Below are positions 8,670-18,078 of a stretch of DNA of 64,000 bases, in pieces. The stretch covers positions 1 to 64,000 of the forward strand of contig NZ_BAAAUT010000021.1 of assembly GCF_039534085.1 (NCBI RefSeq), written 5' to 3'. The stretch is from Planomonospora_B alba (GTDB lineage: Bacteria; Actinomycetota; Actinomycetes; Streptosporangiales; Streptosporangiaceae). The position numbers were made by a program, and so were the translations under genes. Below the pieces are notes generated by a model. The model had not been told where the DNA came from. It saw only the letters and a program-made list of their open reading frames with translations, and did not search any database. Numbering within the stretch: position 1 is the stretch's first letter; each line of letters begins with the position of its first letter.

Positions 8670-9734
8670 TCAGCGGTTGACCAGCGGGCCGGAGCCGGTG
8701 GAGCGGCGCACGACCAGCTCGGGCTGGAACATCAGCTCCATGTTCTTGCCGGGCATGCCGTTGATCTCCTCCAGGAGGGTCTCCACCGCGGCCGAGGCCA
8801 TCGCGCCGATCGGCTTGCGCACGGTGGTCAGCGGCGGGTCGGTGAAGGCGATCAGCGGGGAGTCGTCGAAGCCCACCACCGACACGTCCCCGGGCACCGA
8901 CAGGCCCCGGTCGCGGCAGGCCCGGATCGCGCCCAGCGCCATCAGGTCCGAGGCGCACACGATGCCGGTGCAGCCGCGCTCCAGGAGCTTGACCGCGGCG
9001 GCCTGGCCGCCCTCGACGGAGAACAGCGAGTGCGAGATCAGCTCGTCCACCCCGGTCGTGCCGAGCAGCTGCGCCATCGCCTGCCGGTAGCCCTCGATCT
9101 TGCGGATCACCGGCACGAACCGGCGGGGGCCCAGCGCCAGGCCGATGCGCTCGTGCCCGAGGTCCACCAGGTGCTGCACGGCCAGCCGCGCGGCGAGCCG
9201 GTCGTCCGGCGAGATGAACGGCGCGTCGATCTGGTCGGTGTAGCCGTCGAGCAGGACGATCGGCAGTCCCCGGTCGGTGAGCCGGGTGTAGCGGTCCATC
9301 CGCGCCGTGGTGTCGGCGTGCAGCCCGGAGACGAAGACGATGCCGCTGACCCCGCGCTCCAGCAGCAGCTCGGTGAACTCGTCCTCCGGCGCGCCGCCGG
9401 GCAGCTGGGTGCAGAGCACGGGCGTGTAGCCGTGCTGGGTCAGCGCCTTCTCGATCGCCTGCGCGAAGGCCGGGAAGATCGGGTTGTCCAGCTCGGGGGT
9501 GACCAGGCCCACCAGCCCGTTGCTGCGCTGGCGCAGCCGCTGCGGCCGCTCGTAGCCCATCAGGTCGAGCGCCGCCAGCACCGCCTGCCGGGTCACCGCC
9601 GACACCCCGGGCCTGCCGTTGAGCACCCGGCTGACCGTCGCCTCGCTCACTCCGGCGTGGATGGCGATGTCGGCCAGACGGGTGGCGGCCCCGTCGGGCC
9701 GGGAGCGCGGGATCCGCGTCACTTCACCGTCCAT
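8670..9734 (-). CDS. LacI-family transcriptional regulator (copy 1)
   Basis: 354 residues: LacI-type helix-turn-helix at residues 19-40 (TRLADIAIHAGVSEATVSRVLNG), hinge helix, then a periplasmic-binding-protein-like effector domain. It precedes and probably co-transcribes with the PfkB kinase, and also faces the ABC ATPase gene at 10035 across a 300-base gap. It is strikingly similar to the LacI copy at 12157, including a 230-base stretch identical at DNA level, so the two proteins have nearly the same N-terminal regions and may share operators. The effector is unknown; context suggests a maltodextrin-type sugar. Confidence 0.92.
   Translation of the reverse strand: MDGEVTRIPRSRPDGAATRLADIAIHAGVSEATVSRVLNGRPGVSAVTRQAVLAALDLMGYERPQRLRQRSNGLVGLVTPELDNPIFPAFAQAIEKALTQHGYTPVLCTQLPGGAPEDEFTELLLERGVSGIVFVSGLHADTTARMDRYTRLTDRGLPIVLLDGYTDQIDAPFISPDDRLAARLAVQHLVDLGHERIGLALGPRRFVPVIRKIEGYRQAMAQLLGTTGVDELISHSLFSVEGGQAAAVKLLERGCTGIVCASDLMALGAIRACRDRGLSVPGDVSVVGFDDSPLIAFTDPPLTTVRKPIGAMASAAVETLLEEINGMPGKNMELMFQPELVVRRSTGSGPLVNR
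9421..9650 (-). repeat. 230-bp exact repeat, copy A (inside LacI copy 1)
   Basis: Identical base for base to 12908-13137. It encodes the end of the helix-turn-helix, the hinge and the first strand region of both LacI proteins. The flanking parts of the two genes have diverged, which points to gene conversion or a recent duplication. Confidence 0.9.
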
Positions 9735-10034
9735 CAGCAGCTACCTCACCATGCGTCCGCAAGGGGGTGCAAGCCGCGTGGCCCGCCCCGGCCCGGCGTG
9801 AAATCTTTTTCGTAAATTTTCTGAAAAGAATAACACTCCCTGACCCGGAGCGCGGGGTGCACGGCACGGAAAGCCCTGTCCACCGGGGTGATACAGCCAG
9901 GTAACAGAGTTGTGACCGGGAGATGTGCGATTTCCTTCGACATCTATGGACACATGACCACGTTGCGCGATGTACTACCTCATCAATCACAGGCTGGATC
10001 CGGGCACTCACGTCCGGGAGGAACGAGCGCGCGC
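9735..10034. promoter_or_regulatory. Divergent intergenic region between LacI copy 1 and ABC ATPase
   Basis: 300 bases with no convincing gene. It holds an A+T-rich patch (about 9800-9832) that stands out in GC-rich DNA and should contain promoters for one or both directions. Two direct GCAAG half-sites at about 9759-9774 resemble halves of the CTTGC-GCAAG sites near 18180. I cannot fix exact -35 and -10 boxes. Confidence 0.4.
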
Positions 10035-11321
10035 ATGAGTACCGTCGTCCTCGACAACGTGACCAAGGTCTACCCGGGGGGGTACCTCGCGGTCGACCGG
10101 ATGAACCTGCGGGCCGGAGACGGGGAGCTCCTCGTCCTCCTCGGCCCCTCGGGATGCGGGAAGTCGACCCTGCTCCGGATGATCGCTGGGCTGGAGGAGG
10201 TCACCTCCGGCGACCTGTGGCTGGGCGGCACCCTCGCCAACGACCTGGCGCCGCGCGACCGCGACGTCGCCATGGTCTTCCAGAACGGCGCGCTCTACCC
10301 GCACCGCACCGTGCGCGGCAACCTCTCCTTCCCCCTGGAGATCGCCAAGGCCGACCCGGAGCTGGTGCGCGAGCGCGTCACCGAGCTGTCCAAGGCGCTG
10401 CACATCGACGAGACCCTGGACCGCCGCCCTGGAACGCTCTCCGGCGGCCAGCGGCAGCGCGTCGCGATGGGCCGGGCGATCGTCCGGCAGCCCTCGCTCT
10501 TCCTGATGGACGAGCCGCTGTCCAACCTGGACGCCGGCATGCGGACCGAGCTGCGCATGGAGATCGGCGCCCTGGTGCGCTCCCTCGGGGTCACCACGAT
10601 CTACGTCACGCACGACCAGGTCGAGGCGCTGACCCTGGCCGACCGGATCGCCATCATGAACCGCGGCGTGCTCCAGGACGTCGGCACCCCGGCCCAGGTC
10701 TACAACGACCCGGCCACCGCCTTCACCGCGGCCTTCCTCAACTCCCAGCAGCTGAACCTGCTCGCGGCGACCGTCCGCACGCCGCAGAACCAGTTCATCC
10801 TGCTGGACTTCGGCCCGCACCAGATCACCATCCCGTGGAGCGATCCGCGCGCCTACGCGATCTCCCAGCACGTCGGCCACCAGATCATCGTCGGCCTGCG
10901 GCCCGACTGCGTGGCACCGGTCCCGGACACCTTCGACGGGCCCGTCTTCCTCGGGCGCGTCCGGAACCTGGAGTACCACGGCCACGAGTGGCTCGCCTAC
11001 GTCGAGACCGGCATCACCTCCGTCAGCGTCCCCGAGCCGCCGGACCCCCGGCTCAACGCCCGGAACCTGGCCGCGGCCGGTCAGGGCGGCCGGATCCGCT
11101 CGGTGGTGCGCCGGCTGCTGAACGGCGAGGACGCCCACGCGGAGCCGCAGTACCAGGCCCAGGACGGCTCCGCCGGCACGCACCGCAGGGCCGACCTCAT
11201 CGTCCGGATCGGCTCCCGGCCCGTCTGGCGGGCCGGTGAGCCCGCCCGGGTCGGCGTCGACGCCAGCCGTCTGCTGCTGTTCACCGCCGACGGCTCGCGC
11301 ATCGACCCGCCGCAGCGCTGA
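10035..11321 (+). CDS. ABC sugar-transporter ATPase (MalK/MsmK/UgpC type)
   Basis: 428 residues. Walker A GPSGCGKST (about residues 40-48), Q-loop VFQN, signature LSGGQRQR, Walker B LFLMDEP, D-loop SNLD and switch histidine in THDQ are all present. A C-terminal extension of about 180 residues corresponds to the MalK-type regulatory/TOBE region. No permease genes adjoin it. In actinomycetes a single MsmK-type ATPase often serves several carbohydrate importers, so it probably energises the permeases at 14885-16779; that is inferred from family and proximity. Start ATG 10035. Confidence 0.9.
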   Translation: MSTVVLDNVTKVYPGGYLAVDRMNLRAGDGELLVLLGPSGCGKSTLLRMIAGLEEVTSGDLWLGGTLANDLAPRDRDVAMVFQNGALYPHRTVRGNLSFPLEIAKADPELVRERVTELSKALHIDETLDRRPGTLSGGQRQRVAMGRAIVRQPSLFLMDEPLSNLDAGMRTELRMEIGALVRSLGVTTIYVTHDQVEALTLADRIAIMNRGVLQDVGTPAQVYNDPATAFTAAFLNSQQLNLLAATVRTPQNQFILLDFGPHQITIPWSDPRAYAISQHVGHQIIVGLRPDCVAPVPDTFDGPVFLGRVRNLEYHGHEWLAYVETGITSVSVPEPPDPRLNARNLAAAGQGGRIRSVVRRLLNGEDAHAEPQYQAQDGSAGTHRRADLIVRIGSRPVWRAGEPARVGVDASRLLLFTADGSRIDPPQR

Positions 11322-11337
11322 GGCCCCCTCCCGCCCG

Positions 11338-11382
11338 CGGCGCCCCGTGCCCCCTGGCACGTTCCATGGATGCGGGGCGCCG
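11338..11382. terminator. Terminator between convergent genes
   Basis: Inverted repeat CGGCGCCCCG ... CGGGGCGCCG (10-base arms, 25-base loop) between the ends of the ABC ATPase and the ACT-domain gene. Confidence 0.6.
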
Positions 11383-11388
11383 GGACGC

Positions 11389-12021
11389 TCACGCCCCGGC
11401 GATGATGGAGACGATCTCCACCACCCGGCTGGCCCGGTCCACCTCCGCGCGGTGGAAGGACGGGCCCTGGGTGCGGGCCAGCACCAGGTGCATCCCGGCG
11501 TCCGGGACGGGGATGCTCATCAACTGGTGGGAGCCCGAGCTGAGCGCTGCGGGGCGGAGCAGGGCGAGGTCGGCGAGCTTGACGCCGGCGATGCCGCCGT
11601 CCTCGAGCGCCTCGGGCGCCTGCCAGCTGCGGTGCAGGAGACCCTCCCCTTCCGCGGAGAGGGCGACGGCCCACTCCGCGCCCACCAGCTCGGGGACGGC
11701 GTCCACGAGGGTGACGAAGGCCCGGGAGGGGTCGCTGGCCACGTGCCGGATGAGGTCGTAGTCGGGGGCCGCCCCGGGGACCTCGCGGGTGGGCCAGACA
11801 CCCTCGACGCGGATCCCCGGGACGGCCGAGAGCCGGTCCGCGACGGCCGCGACGTCCGGGGAGCCCGGCCAGGAGACGACGAAGTCGTCAACGGCCCTGC
11901 CGGTCTCACGCTCCAGCACCGTCACCTGGAGGATGTCCGCGCCCAGCGTGCCGAGCACCCGGGCGACCTGTCCCAGGGCGCCGGGCCGGTCGGGGAAGGA
12001 CACCCGCAGCCGCAACATCAT
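11389..12021 (-). CDS. ACT-domain protein
   Basis: 210 residues. The N-terminal about 75 residues form an ACT-type small-molecule-binding domain (LRLRVSFPDRPGALGQVARVLGTLGADILQVTVLE...). The rest looks like a second sensory fold (GAF- or FIST-like length) without recognisable catalytic residues. ACT domains sense amino acids; no enzyme or DNA-binding domain is attached, so it may act as a regulatory partner. Start ATG at 12019-12021 (a second ATG follows directly). A perfect 16-base palindrome lies 56 bases upstream. Confidence 0.7.
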   Translation of the reverse strand: MMLRLRVSFPDRPGALGQVARVLGTLGADILQVTVLERETGRAVDDFVVSWPGSPDVAAVADRLSAVPGIRVEGVWPTREVPGAAPDYDLIRHVASDPSRAFVTLVDAVPELVGAEWAVALSAEGEGLLHRSWQAPEALEDGGIAGVKLADLALLRPAALSSGSHQLMSIPVPDAGMHLVLARTQGPSFHRAEVDRASRVVEIVSIIAGA

Positions 12022-12076
12022 CGACGATCACCTCTCTCTGGGCACCAGGGTGTCCCGGACAGGTTTCGCAGTCGTT

Positions 12077-12092
12077 CTGGAAATATTTCCAG
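12077..12092. promoter_or_regulatory. Perfect 16-bp palindrome upstream of ACT gene
   Basis: CTGGAAATATTTCCAG is perfectly self-complementary and A+T-rich in its centre. It lies upstream of the ACT-domain gene start and beyond the end of LacI copy 2. It could be a regulator's operator; the binding protein is unknown. Confidence 0.5.
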
Positions 12093-12156
12093 GATATGAC
12101 GGAACGCCCGGAATCCTCCGGGAGGGGCGGACCTGTCCGCGAGAAGGCCCGGGGCC

Positions 12157-13206
12157 TCAGCGGATGATCTTCGGTCCGGAGCCCGTCGAGCCCCGGACGA
12201 TGAGTTCCGGCTGGAAGATGAGCTCGGAGTGCTGCGCCGGCGTGCCCGCGATCGCCTCCAGCAGGGTGTGCACCGCGGCGGTCACCATCGACTGCACGGG
12301 CTGGCGCACGGTGGTCAGCGGCGGGTCGGTGAAGGCGATCAGCGGCGAGTCGTCGTACCCGACGACCGAGACGTCCTCGGGCACCGACAGGCCCCGGTCG
12401 CGGCAGGCCCGGATCGCGCCCAGCGCCATCAGGTCCGAGGCGCACACGATGCCGGTGCAGCCGCGCTCCAGCAGCGCCGCCGCCGCGGCCTGGCCGCCCT
12501 CGACGGAGAACAGCGAGTGCGAGATCAGCTCGTCCACCTCGGTCGTGCCGAGCAGCTGCGCCATCGCGCGCCGGTAGCCCTCGATCTTGCGGATCACCGG
12601 CACGAACCGGCCCGGCCCCACGGCCAGGCCGATGCGCTCGTGCCCGAGGTCCATCAGGTGCTGTACGGCCAGCCGCGCGGCGGCCCAGTCGTCCGGCGAG
12701 ATGAACGGGGCCTGCACGTCGCCCGAGTGGCCGTTGAGCAGGACGATCGGCACGCCCTGCCCGAGCAGCTGGGTGTAGCGGTCCTGGTTGGCCGTGACGT
12801 CGGCGTGCAGCCCGGAGACGAAGATGATGCCGCTGACCCCGCGCTCCACGAGCAGCTCGATGAACTCGTCCTCGGCGGCGCCGCCCGGCACCCGCGTGCA
12901 CAGCAGCGGCGTGTAGCCGTGCTGGGTCAGCGCCTTCTCGATCGCCTGCGCGAAGGCCGGGAAGATCGGGTTGTCCAGCTCGGGGGTGACCAGGCCCACC
13001 AGCCCGTTGCTGCGCTGGCGCAGCCGCTGCGGCCGCTCGTAGCCCATCAGGTCGAGCGCCGCCAGCACCGCCTGCCGGGTCACCGCCGACACCCCGGGCC
13101 TGCCGTTGAGCACCCGGCTGACCGTCGCCTCGCTCACCCCCGCCTGCGCGGCGATGTCGGCCAGCCGGGCCGTACCGGTGCCGTAGGAGGCACCGTTATG
13201 CGTCAT
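12157..13206 (-). CDS. LacI-family transcriptional regulator (copy 2)
   Basis: 349 residues with the same architecture as copy 1: helix-turn-helix at about residues 14-35 (TARLADIAAQAGVSEATVSRVLNG) and a sugar-binding effector domain. Its start overlaps the end of the GH13 glucosidase gene, so it is the last gene of the leftward maltodextrin locus (binding protein, permeases, glucosidase, regulator). It is the natural candidate for MalR-like control of that locus. Residues about 30-105 are identical in DNA to copy 1, so cross-regulation between the PfkB/ATPase locus and this one is plausible. Confidence 0.92.
   Translation of the reverse strand: MTHNGASYGTGTARLADIAAQAGVSEATVSRVLNGRPGVSAVTRQAVLAALDLMGYERPQRLRQRSNGLVGLVTPELDNPIFPAFAQAIEKALTQHGYTPLLCTRVPGGAAEDEFIELLVERGVSGIIFVSGLHADVTANQDRYTQLLGQGVPIVLLNGHSGDVQAPFISPDDWAAARLAVQHLMDLGHERIGLAVGPGRFVPVIRKIEGYRRAMAQLLGTTEVDELISHSLFSVEGGQAAAAALLERGCTGIVCASDLMALGAIRACRDRGLSVPEDVSVVGYDDSPLIAFTDPPLTTVRQPVQSMVTAAVHTLLEAIAGTPAQHSELIFQPELIVRGSTGSGPKIIR
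12908..13137 (-). repeat. 230-bp exact repeat, copy B (inside LacI copy 2)
   Basis: Identical to 9421-9650; see that entry. Further near-identical tracts exist downstream (for example 8910-9110 against 12398-12600). Confidence 0.9.
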
Positions 13207-14821
13207 CGCGTCCCCACCAGACGGCCGAGTCGGGCGCCAGCCGCACGGTGCCGGCGCCGATCTCCGGCTCGGCGCTGGCCAGCAGGACCTCGCCGCCGGG
13301 GGCGGGCAGCTCGACCGGCTCGCCGGTCAGGTTGACCGTGACGGCGAAGCCGTCGCCCCGGGCGAAGGCGAGGGTGCCCTCGGGGGAGTCGATCCAGGTC
13401 AGCGGGGTCGCGTCGGAGGCGATGCGCTCGCGCCGGATGCGCAGCGCCCGGCGGTAGAGGTGGAGCGTCGAGCCGGGGTCGCGCAGCTGCGACTCGACGC
13501 TGAGCGGGCCCCACGACTCGGGCATCGGCAGCCAGGTCTCCTCGATGCCCGGCATCGTGAAGCCGAAGTGCGGCTCCACGTCGGCCCACGGGATCGGCAC
13601 CCGGCAGCCGTCGCGGCCGTCCTCGGGGTTGCGCAGCCGCTGCGGGTCGACCAGGTACTCCTCGGGCAGGTCGAGCACCTCGGGCAGACCGAGTTCCTCG
13701 CCCTGGTAGACGTAGGCCGACCCGGGCAGGGCCAGCGTCAGCAGCGCCGCGGCGCGGGCCCGGCGCAGCCCGAGCTCGCCGTGGCCGTAGCGGGTGACGT
13801 GCCGCTTGACGTCGTGGTTGGACAGCACCCAGGTCGCCGGCGCGCCGACCGCGCCGGCGCTGGCGAGCGACTCGTCGATCACCCGGCGGAACCGGCCGGC
13901 CTCCCACGGGGCGGTCAGGAAGTGGAAGTTGAACGCCTGGTGCAGCTCGTCCGGGCGGACGTAGTTGGCCAGCCGCTCCAGGGTCGGGGCCCAGGCCTCG
14001 GCGACGCCGATCCGCTCCCCCGGGTAGGAGTCGAGCAGCCGGCGCCAGGCGCGGTGGATCTCGTGCACGCCGTCCTGGTCGAAGAACGGCACCACGTCGG
14101 CGCCGATCATCTTGACCTGGTCGGGGTGGCCGACGTCCGGCAGGCCCGCGGCCTTGACCATGCCGTGCGCGACGTCGATGCGGAAGCCGTCCACCCCCAG
14201 GTCCAGCCAGAAGCGCAGGATCGAGTCGAACTCGGCGTGGACCTCGGGGTTCTCCCAGTTCAGGTCCGGCTGCTCGGCGGCGAACAGGTGCAGGTACCAC
14301 TGGCCGTCGGGCACGCGGGTCCACGCGGGCCCGCCGAAGACCGACTCCCAGTCGTTCGGCGGGAGCTCGCCGTGCTCGCCCCTGCCCTCGCGGAAGATGT
14401 AGCGCTCCCGCGCGGCGCTGCCCGGGCCGGCGGCCAGCGCCTCGACGAACCACGCGTGCCGGTCGGAGGTGTGGTTGGGCACGACGTCGACGATCACCCG
14501 CAGGTCGTGCCGGTGCGCGTCCTCGATCAGGGCCTTGGCGTCGGCCAGCGAGCCGAAGACCGGGTCCACGTCCCGGTAGTCCGCCACGTCGTAGCCGAAG
14601 TCGGCCATCGGCGAGGTGTAGAACGGGGTCAGCCAGAGCGCGTCGACGCCCAGGTCGGCGAGGTAGCGCAGCCGGCTGCGCACACCGAGCAGGTCGCCGA
14701 CGCCGTCGCCGTTGCCGTCGGCGAAGCTGCGCACGTAGACCTGGTAGATCACCGCGTTCCGCCACCACCGGGTCGCGGTGCCGGTGGCGTCGGCACGGTC
14801 CACGTGAACGAGCTCGGTCAT
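13196..14821 (-). CDS. GH13 alpha-glucosidase (oligo-1,6-glucosidase type)
   Basis: 541 residues, cytoplasmic (no signal peptide). GH13 conserved regions are visible: DVVPNHTSDRH (region I), GFRIDVAHG with the nucleophile Asp (region II), VAEAW with the acid/base Glu (region III) and LSNHDVKRH with the stabilising Asp (region IV), plus YQGEELG. Such enzymes release glucose from imported maltodextrins. Start ATG 14819-14821 follows GGGGGAC. It overlaps LacI copy 2 downstream and follows the permease genes by 63 bases, consistent with one uptake-and-degradation operon. Confidence 0.92.
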   Translation of the reverse strand: MTELVHVDRADATGTATRWWRNAVIYQVYVRSFADGNGDGVGDLLGVRSRLRYLADLGVDALWLTPFYTSPMADFGYDVADYRDVDPVFGSLADAKALIEDAHRHDLRVIVDVVPNHTSDRHAWFVEALAAGPGSAARERYIFREGRGEHGELPPNDWESVFGGPAWTRVPDGQWYLHLFAAEQPDLNWENPEVHAEFDSILRFWLDLGVDGFRIDVAHGMVKAAGLPDVGHPDQVKMIGADVVPFFDQDGVHEIHRAWRRLLDSYPGERIGVAEAWAPTLERLANYVRPDELHQAFNFHFLTAPWEAGRFRRVIDESLASAGAVGAPATWVLSNHDVKRHVTRYGHGELGLRRARAAALLTLALPGSAYVYQGEELGLPEVLDLPEEYLVDPQRLRNPEDGRDGCRVPIPWADVEPHFGFTMPGIEETWLPMPESWGPLSVESQLRDPGSTLHLYRRALRIRRERIASDATPLTWIDSPEGTLAFARGDGFAVTVNLTGEPVELPAPGGEVLLASAEPEIGAGTVRLAPDSAVWWGRDDA

Positions 14822-14884
14822 GTTTGTCCCCCGATCAAACGACATATCAGGACGTGATAGCACAGGTGTGGTACAGCAGTGATG

Positions 14885-15760
14885 TCACAGCTTCGTGGCG
14901 CCGGCGGTGAGACCGGCCACCAGGTTGCGCTGGACGAGCAGGAACACGACCGCCGCGGGCAGCGCGATCAGCACGGCCGCCGCGGTCAGCAGGCCCCAGT
15001 CGGCCCAGTACTGGCCGACGAACTGCTGCAGGCCGGCCGCGAGGGTCCGCTTGTCGTCCCCCGTCATGAACACCGTGGCGTAGGCGACCTCGCCCCAGGC
15101 GGTCATGAAGGAGTAGAAGGCGGTGACCGCGAGGCTGGGCCGGGCCAGCGGCAGGACGACCCGCCAGAAGGTGCCGAACGGGGTCAGCCCGTCGACCAGG
15201 CCGGCCTGGTCGATCTCGCGCGGGATGGAGTCGAAGTAGCCCTTCATCATCCACGCGCAGAACGGCACCGCGACGGTCATGTAGGCGATGACCAGGCCCG
15301 GGATCTGGTTGAGCAGCCCGAGACCCGCCATCAGGTTGTACAGCGGCACGATCAGGATCGCCACCGGGAACATCTGGGTGATCAGCAGCATCCACATGAC
15401 GCCCCGGTAGCCCGGGAAGCGGAAGCGGCTGATCGCATACCCGGTCGTCGAGGCGAGGAAGACGCCGATGACCGTGGTCAGGCCCGCGACGATCACCGAG
15501 TTGAGCAGCCAGGTCGGGAACTGCGTCTCGGTCAGCACGCGGGTGTAGTTGTCCAGCGAGGGGCTGTCGAAGAACTCCAGCTCGGTGGAGAGCCACCCGT
15601 CGCGCGGCTTGAGCGAGGTCAGGACGAGCCAGACGATGGGGAACAGCGAGATGAGGGAGGCGACGATCAGCGTCCCGTGCAGCAGGATCGAGCTGCCGAG
15701 GCCGCGTTCGTCGCGCCCGCGGGCGCGGCGGCGCCCCGCGGGCGCGGTTGCGGTGCTCAT
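14885..15760 (-). CDS. ABC sugar permease, MalG type
   Basis: 291 residues with six predicted membrane segments and the EAA-loop region near residue 195 (DGLTPFGTFWRVVLPLARPSL), which docks to the ATPase. The N-terminus is short and basic. Its start ATG (15758-15760) shares one base with the stop of the MalF-type permease upstream. No ATPase gene is in this operon; the one at 10035 is the likely partner. Confidence 0.92.
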   Translation of the reverse strand: MSTATAPAGRRRARGRDERGLGSSILLHGTLIVASLISLFPIVWLVLTSLKPRDGWLSTELEFFDSPSLDNYTRVLTETQFPTWLLNSVIVAGLTTVIGVFLASTTGYAISRFRFPGYRGVMWMLLITQMFPVAILIVPLYNLMAGLGLLNQIPGLVIAYMTVAVPFCAWMMKGYFDSIPREIDQAGLVDGLTPFGTFWRVVLPLARPSLAVTAFYSFMTAWGEVAYATVFMTGDDKRTLAAGLQQFVGQYWADWGLLTAAAVLIALPAAVVFLLVQRNLVAGLTAGATKL

Positions 15761-16779
15761 CACCAGACCTCCCCTTGCTTGCGCAGCGCGCGGCGGTAGA
15801 CGACGGCCATCACGACCAGGAGCAGCAGGATGAGCACGCCCCAGGCCGCCGAGCCGGAGTAGTTGCGGATGCCGGTGAAGGCCTCGCGGTAGGCGTAGGT
15901 GACCAGGATCTCGGTGGAGCTGCCCGGTCCTCCGCCGGTGATCAGGAAGATCAGCGGGAACATGTTGAACGTCCAGATCGTGCCCAGCAGCACGACGGTG
16001 CTGGAGACCGTGCGCAGGCCGGGGACCGTGACGAAGCGGAAGCGCTGCCACGGCGTGGCGCCGTCCACCTCGGCGGCCTCGTAGAGCTCCTTGGGGATGG
16101 ACTGCAGGCCGCCCAGCAGGGCCACCATCATGAAGGGGATGCCCACCCAGACGTTGACCGCGATGACCGCGATCTTCGCGGTGGTCGGGTCGTCCAGCCA
16201 GCCGACGCCGCCCAGGCCGATGCCGCGCAGCATGGCGTTGATGACGCCGTAGTCGCTGTTGTAGAGGTAGCGCCAGATGAAGGCGGCCACGAAGCCGGGG
16301 ATCGCCCAGGGCAGGACCAGCATCAGCCGGTAGGCCGAGCGGAAGCGCAGCTTCCGGTTGAGCATCAGGGCCAGGCCGAGGCCGATGCCGTAGTGGAGCG
16401 CCACGCAGACGACGGTCCACACGACCGTCCAGGTGAGCTTCTCCCAGAACAGCCCGCTGCCGAGGATCGAGACGTAGTTGTCGAGGCCCGTGAACTCGTA
16501 GGTCGAGGGGATGACGTTGACGCCGATCGTGCGGCCCATGGTGGCCTCGGTGGCGTCGGTCATGGACAGGTAGAGGCCCCGGGCCAGCGGCCAGCCGACG
16601 AGCGCGGCGGTCACCACGACCACCGGGGCGACCATGGCCCAGGCGTACCAGTACTGCGACCACGCCCGCCGGACCGGACCGGCCTTGGCGGGGCGGCGGC
16701 CCCGGCCGCGGGCGCCGCCAGCGGCGCCCGCGGCCCGGTCCCTGGTCGTGCCGGTCACACGTCCAGTGGAGGTCGCCAC
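15760..16779 (-). CDS. ABC sugar permease, MalF type
   Basis: 339 residues, six to seven hydrophobic segments, with the EAA loop near residue 240 (EAAEVDGATPWQRFRFVTVPGL). It lies between the solute-binding protein (3 bases from its stop) and the MalG-type permease (overlapping), the standard order for maltose/maltodextrin importers. Confidence 0.92.
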   Translation of the reverse strand: MATSTGRVTGTTRDRAAGAAGGARGRGRRPAKAGPVRRAWSQYWYAWAMVAPVVVVTAALVGWPLARGLYLSMTDATEATMGRTIGVNVIPSTYEFTGLDNYVSILGSGLFWEKLTWTVVWTVVCVALHYGIGLGLALMLNRKLRFRSAYRLMLVLPWAIPGFVAAFIWRYLYNSDYGVINAMLRGIGLGGVGWLDDPTTAKIAVIAVNVWVGIPFMMVALLGGLQSIPKELYEAAEVDGATPWQRFRFVTVPGLRTVSSTVVLLGTIWTFNMFPLIFLITGGGPGSSTEILVTYAYREAFTGIRNYSGSAAWGVLILLLLVVMAVVYRRALRKQGEVW

Positions 16780-16782
16780 GGC

Positions 16783-18078
16783 TCAGCTCCAGTCCTTGAA
16801 GATGCCGCGGTACTTCTCGTCGACGGTCTTGAGCATGTCCTCGGGCGTCGTCTTGCCGCCGACCAGGGCCTGGTAGCCCTCCAGGAGCGGCTGGAAGAGC
16901 TGGCCGCCCTCGGGGATCCACGGCCGCGGCAGGGCGGTGTCCATGATCGGCTTGAAGACGGCGACGTCGGCGTTGCCCTGGACGTCGGGGTTGTCGTAGG
17001 CGGAGGCGCGGGTCGGCAGGAGGCTGATCTCCTTGGCGATCCTCGCCTGGGCCTCGGGGGTGCTCATGAACCGGACGAACTCGTAGGACGCGTCGAGGTT
17101 CTTGGAGCCGGCGTAGATGGCGTAGTTCCAGCCGCCGGTGGGGGCGCCGGCCTTGACCGAGCCCGCCGGGACCGGGGCGATGCCCAGGTTGGACTTGTCC
17201 TGGAACTCCTTGCCCTGGTAGATCTCCGCCAGCGCCCACGGGCCGTTGTAGATCATCGCGGCCTTGCCGTCCTTGAGGGCGGTCATGGCGTTGGCGTAGC
17301 TGTCCTGGATGGCCGGCTTGGCCGCGGCGCCCGAGGTGATCAGGTCGGAGACGATCCCCATGGCCTTGACGTTGGCCGGGGAGTTGACGGTGATCTTCTT
17401 GTTCTGCACGTCGAGCATGTCGCCGCCCTCGCCGTACATGAACGGCAGCAGGAAGTAGGCGTCGACGTTGAGGGCGAGGCCGGTGGCGCCGGTCTTCTCC
17501 TTGACGTCGAGCGCGGCCTGCTTCAGCTCCTCGACCGTGGTGGGGGCCTTCTCCCAGCCGGCCTCCTTCAGGAGCTTCTTGTTGTAGATCAGCGCCAGGG
17601 TGTCGGTGACCTGCGGCACGGCGTAGGCCTTGCCGTTGTACTTGGTGCTGCTCAGCGGCCCGGGCAGGAAGTCGGACTCGTTCTCGACCGCGCGGGTGCC
17701 GTCCAGCGGCTGCAGGTAGCCGAGCGAGGCGAACTGGGAGGTCCAGGCGACCTCGGAACGGATCACGTCGGGCGCGCCGGAGCCGGACTGGGCCGCGGTC
17801 TGGAACTTGTTCTGCGCCTGGTCCGAGGGGACGTTGACGTAGTTGACCTTGATGTTCGGGTACTTGGCCTGGAACTCCTTGATGAGCGCCTGGAACGTCG
17901 GACCCTCACTGTCCGGACGGACCGTGTCCCACCAGGTGATCTCACCGCTGATCTTCGACGGGTCGGACGGAGCGGACTGGGCGGGGGCCGCCGTCGAACC
18001 GCTGTCGCCGCCGCCGCAGGCGGAAACCGCCAGGGCGAGGGCCGCGACGATCGTCGCGGCCGAGAAGGCTCGCCGCAT
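16783..18078 (-). CDS. Extracellular sugar-binding lipoprotein, MalE type
   Basis: 431 residues. A lipoprotein signal peptide ends in the lipobox LAVSAC (Cys about 21), followed by a Gly/Ser/Ala linker and a cluster-1 solute-binding domain (ITWWDTVRPDSEG..., GKAYAVPQVTDTLALIYN, YNGPWAL). First gene of the leftward importer operon. It probably binds maltose or maltodextrins, judging from the adjacent glucosidase and the divergent secreted amylase. Start ATG 18076-18078. Confidence 0.92.
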   Translation of the reverse strand: MRRAFSAATIVAALALAVSACGGGDSGSTAAPAQSAPSDPSKISGEITWWDTVRPDSEGPTFQALIKEFQAKYPNIKVNYVNVPSDQAQNKFQTAAQSGSGAPDVIRSEVAWTSQFASLGYLQPLDGTRAVENESDFLPGPLSSTKYNGKAYAVPQVTDTLALIYNKKLLKEAGWEKAPTTVEELKQAALDVKEKTGATGLALNVDAYFLLPFMYGEGGDMLDVQNKKITVNSPANVKAMGIVSDLITSGAAAKPAIQDSYANAMTALKDGKAAMIYNGPWALAEIYQGKEFQDKSNLGIAPVPAGSVKAGAPTGGWNYAIYAGSKNLDASYEFVRFMSTPEAQARIAKEISLLPTRASAYDNPDVQGNADVAVFKPIMDTALPRPWIPEGGQLFQPLLEGYQALVGGKTTPEDMLKTVDEKYRGIFKDWS

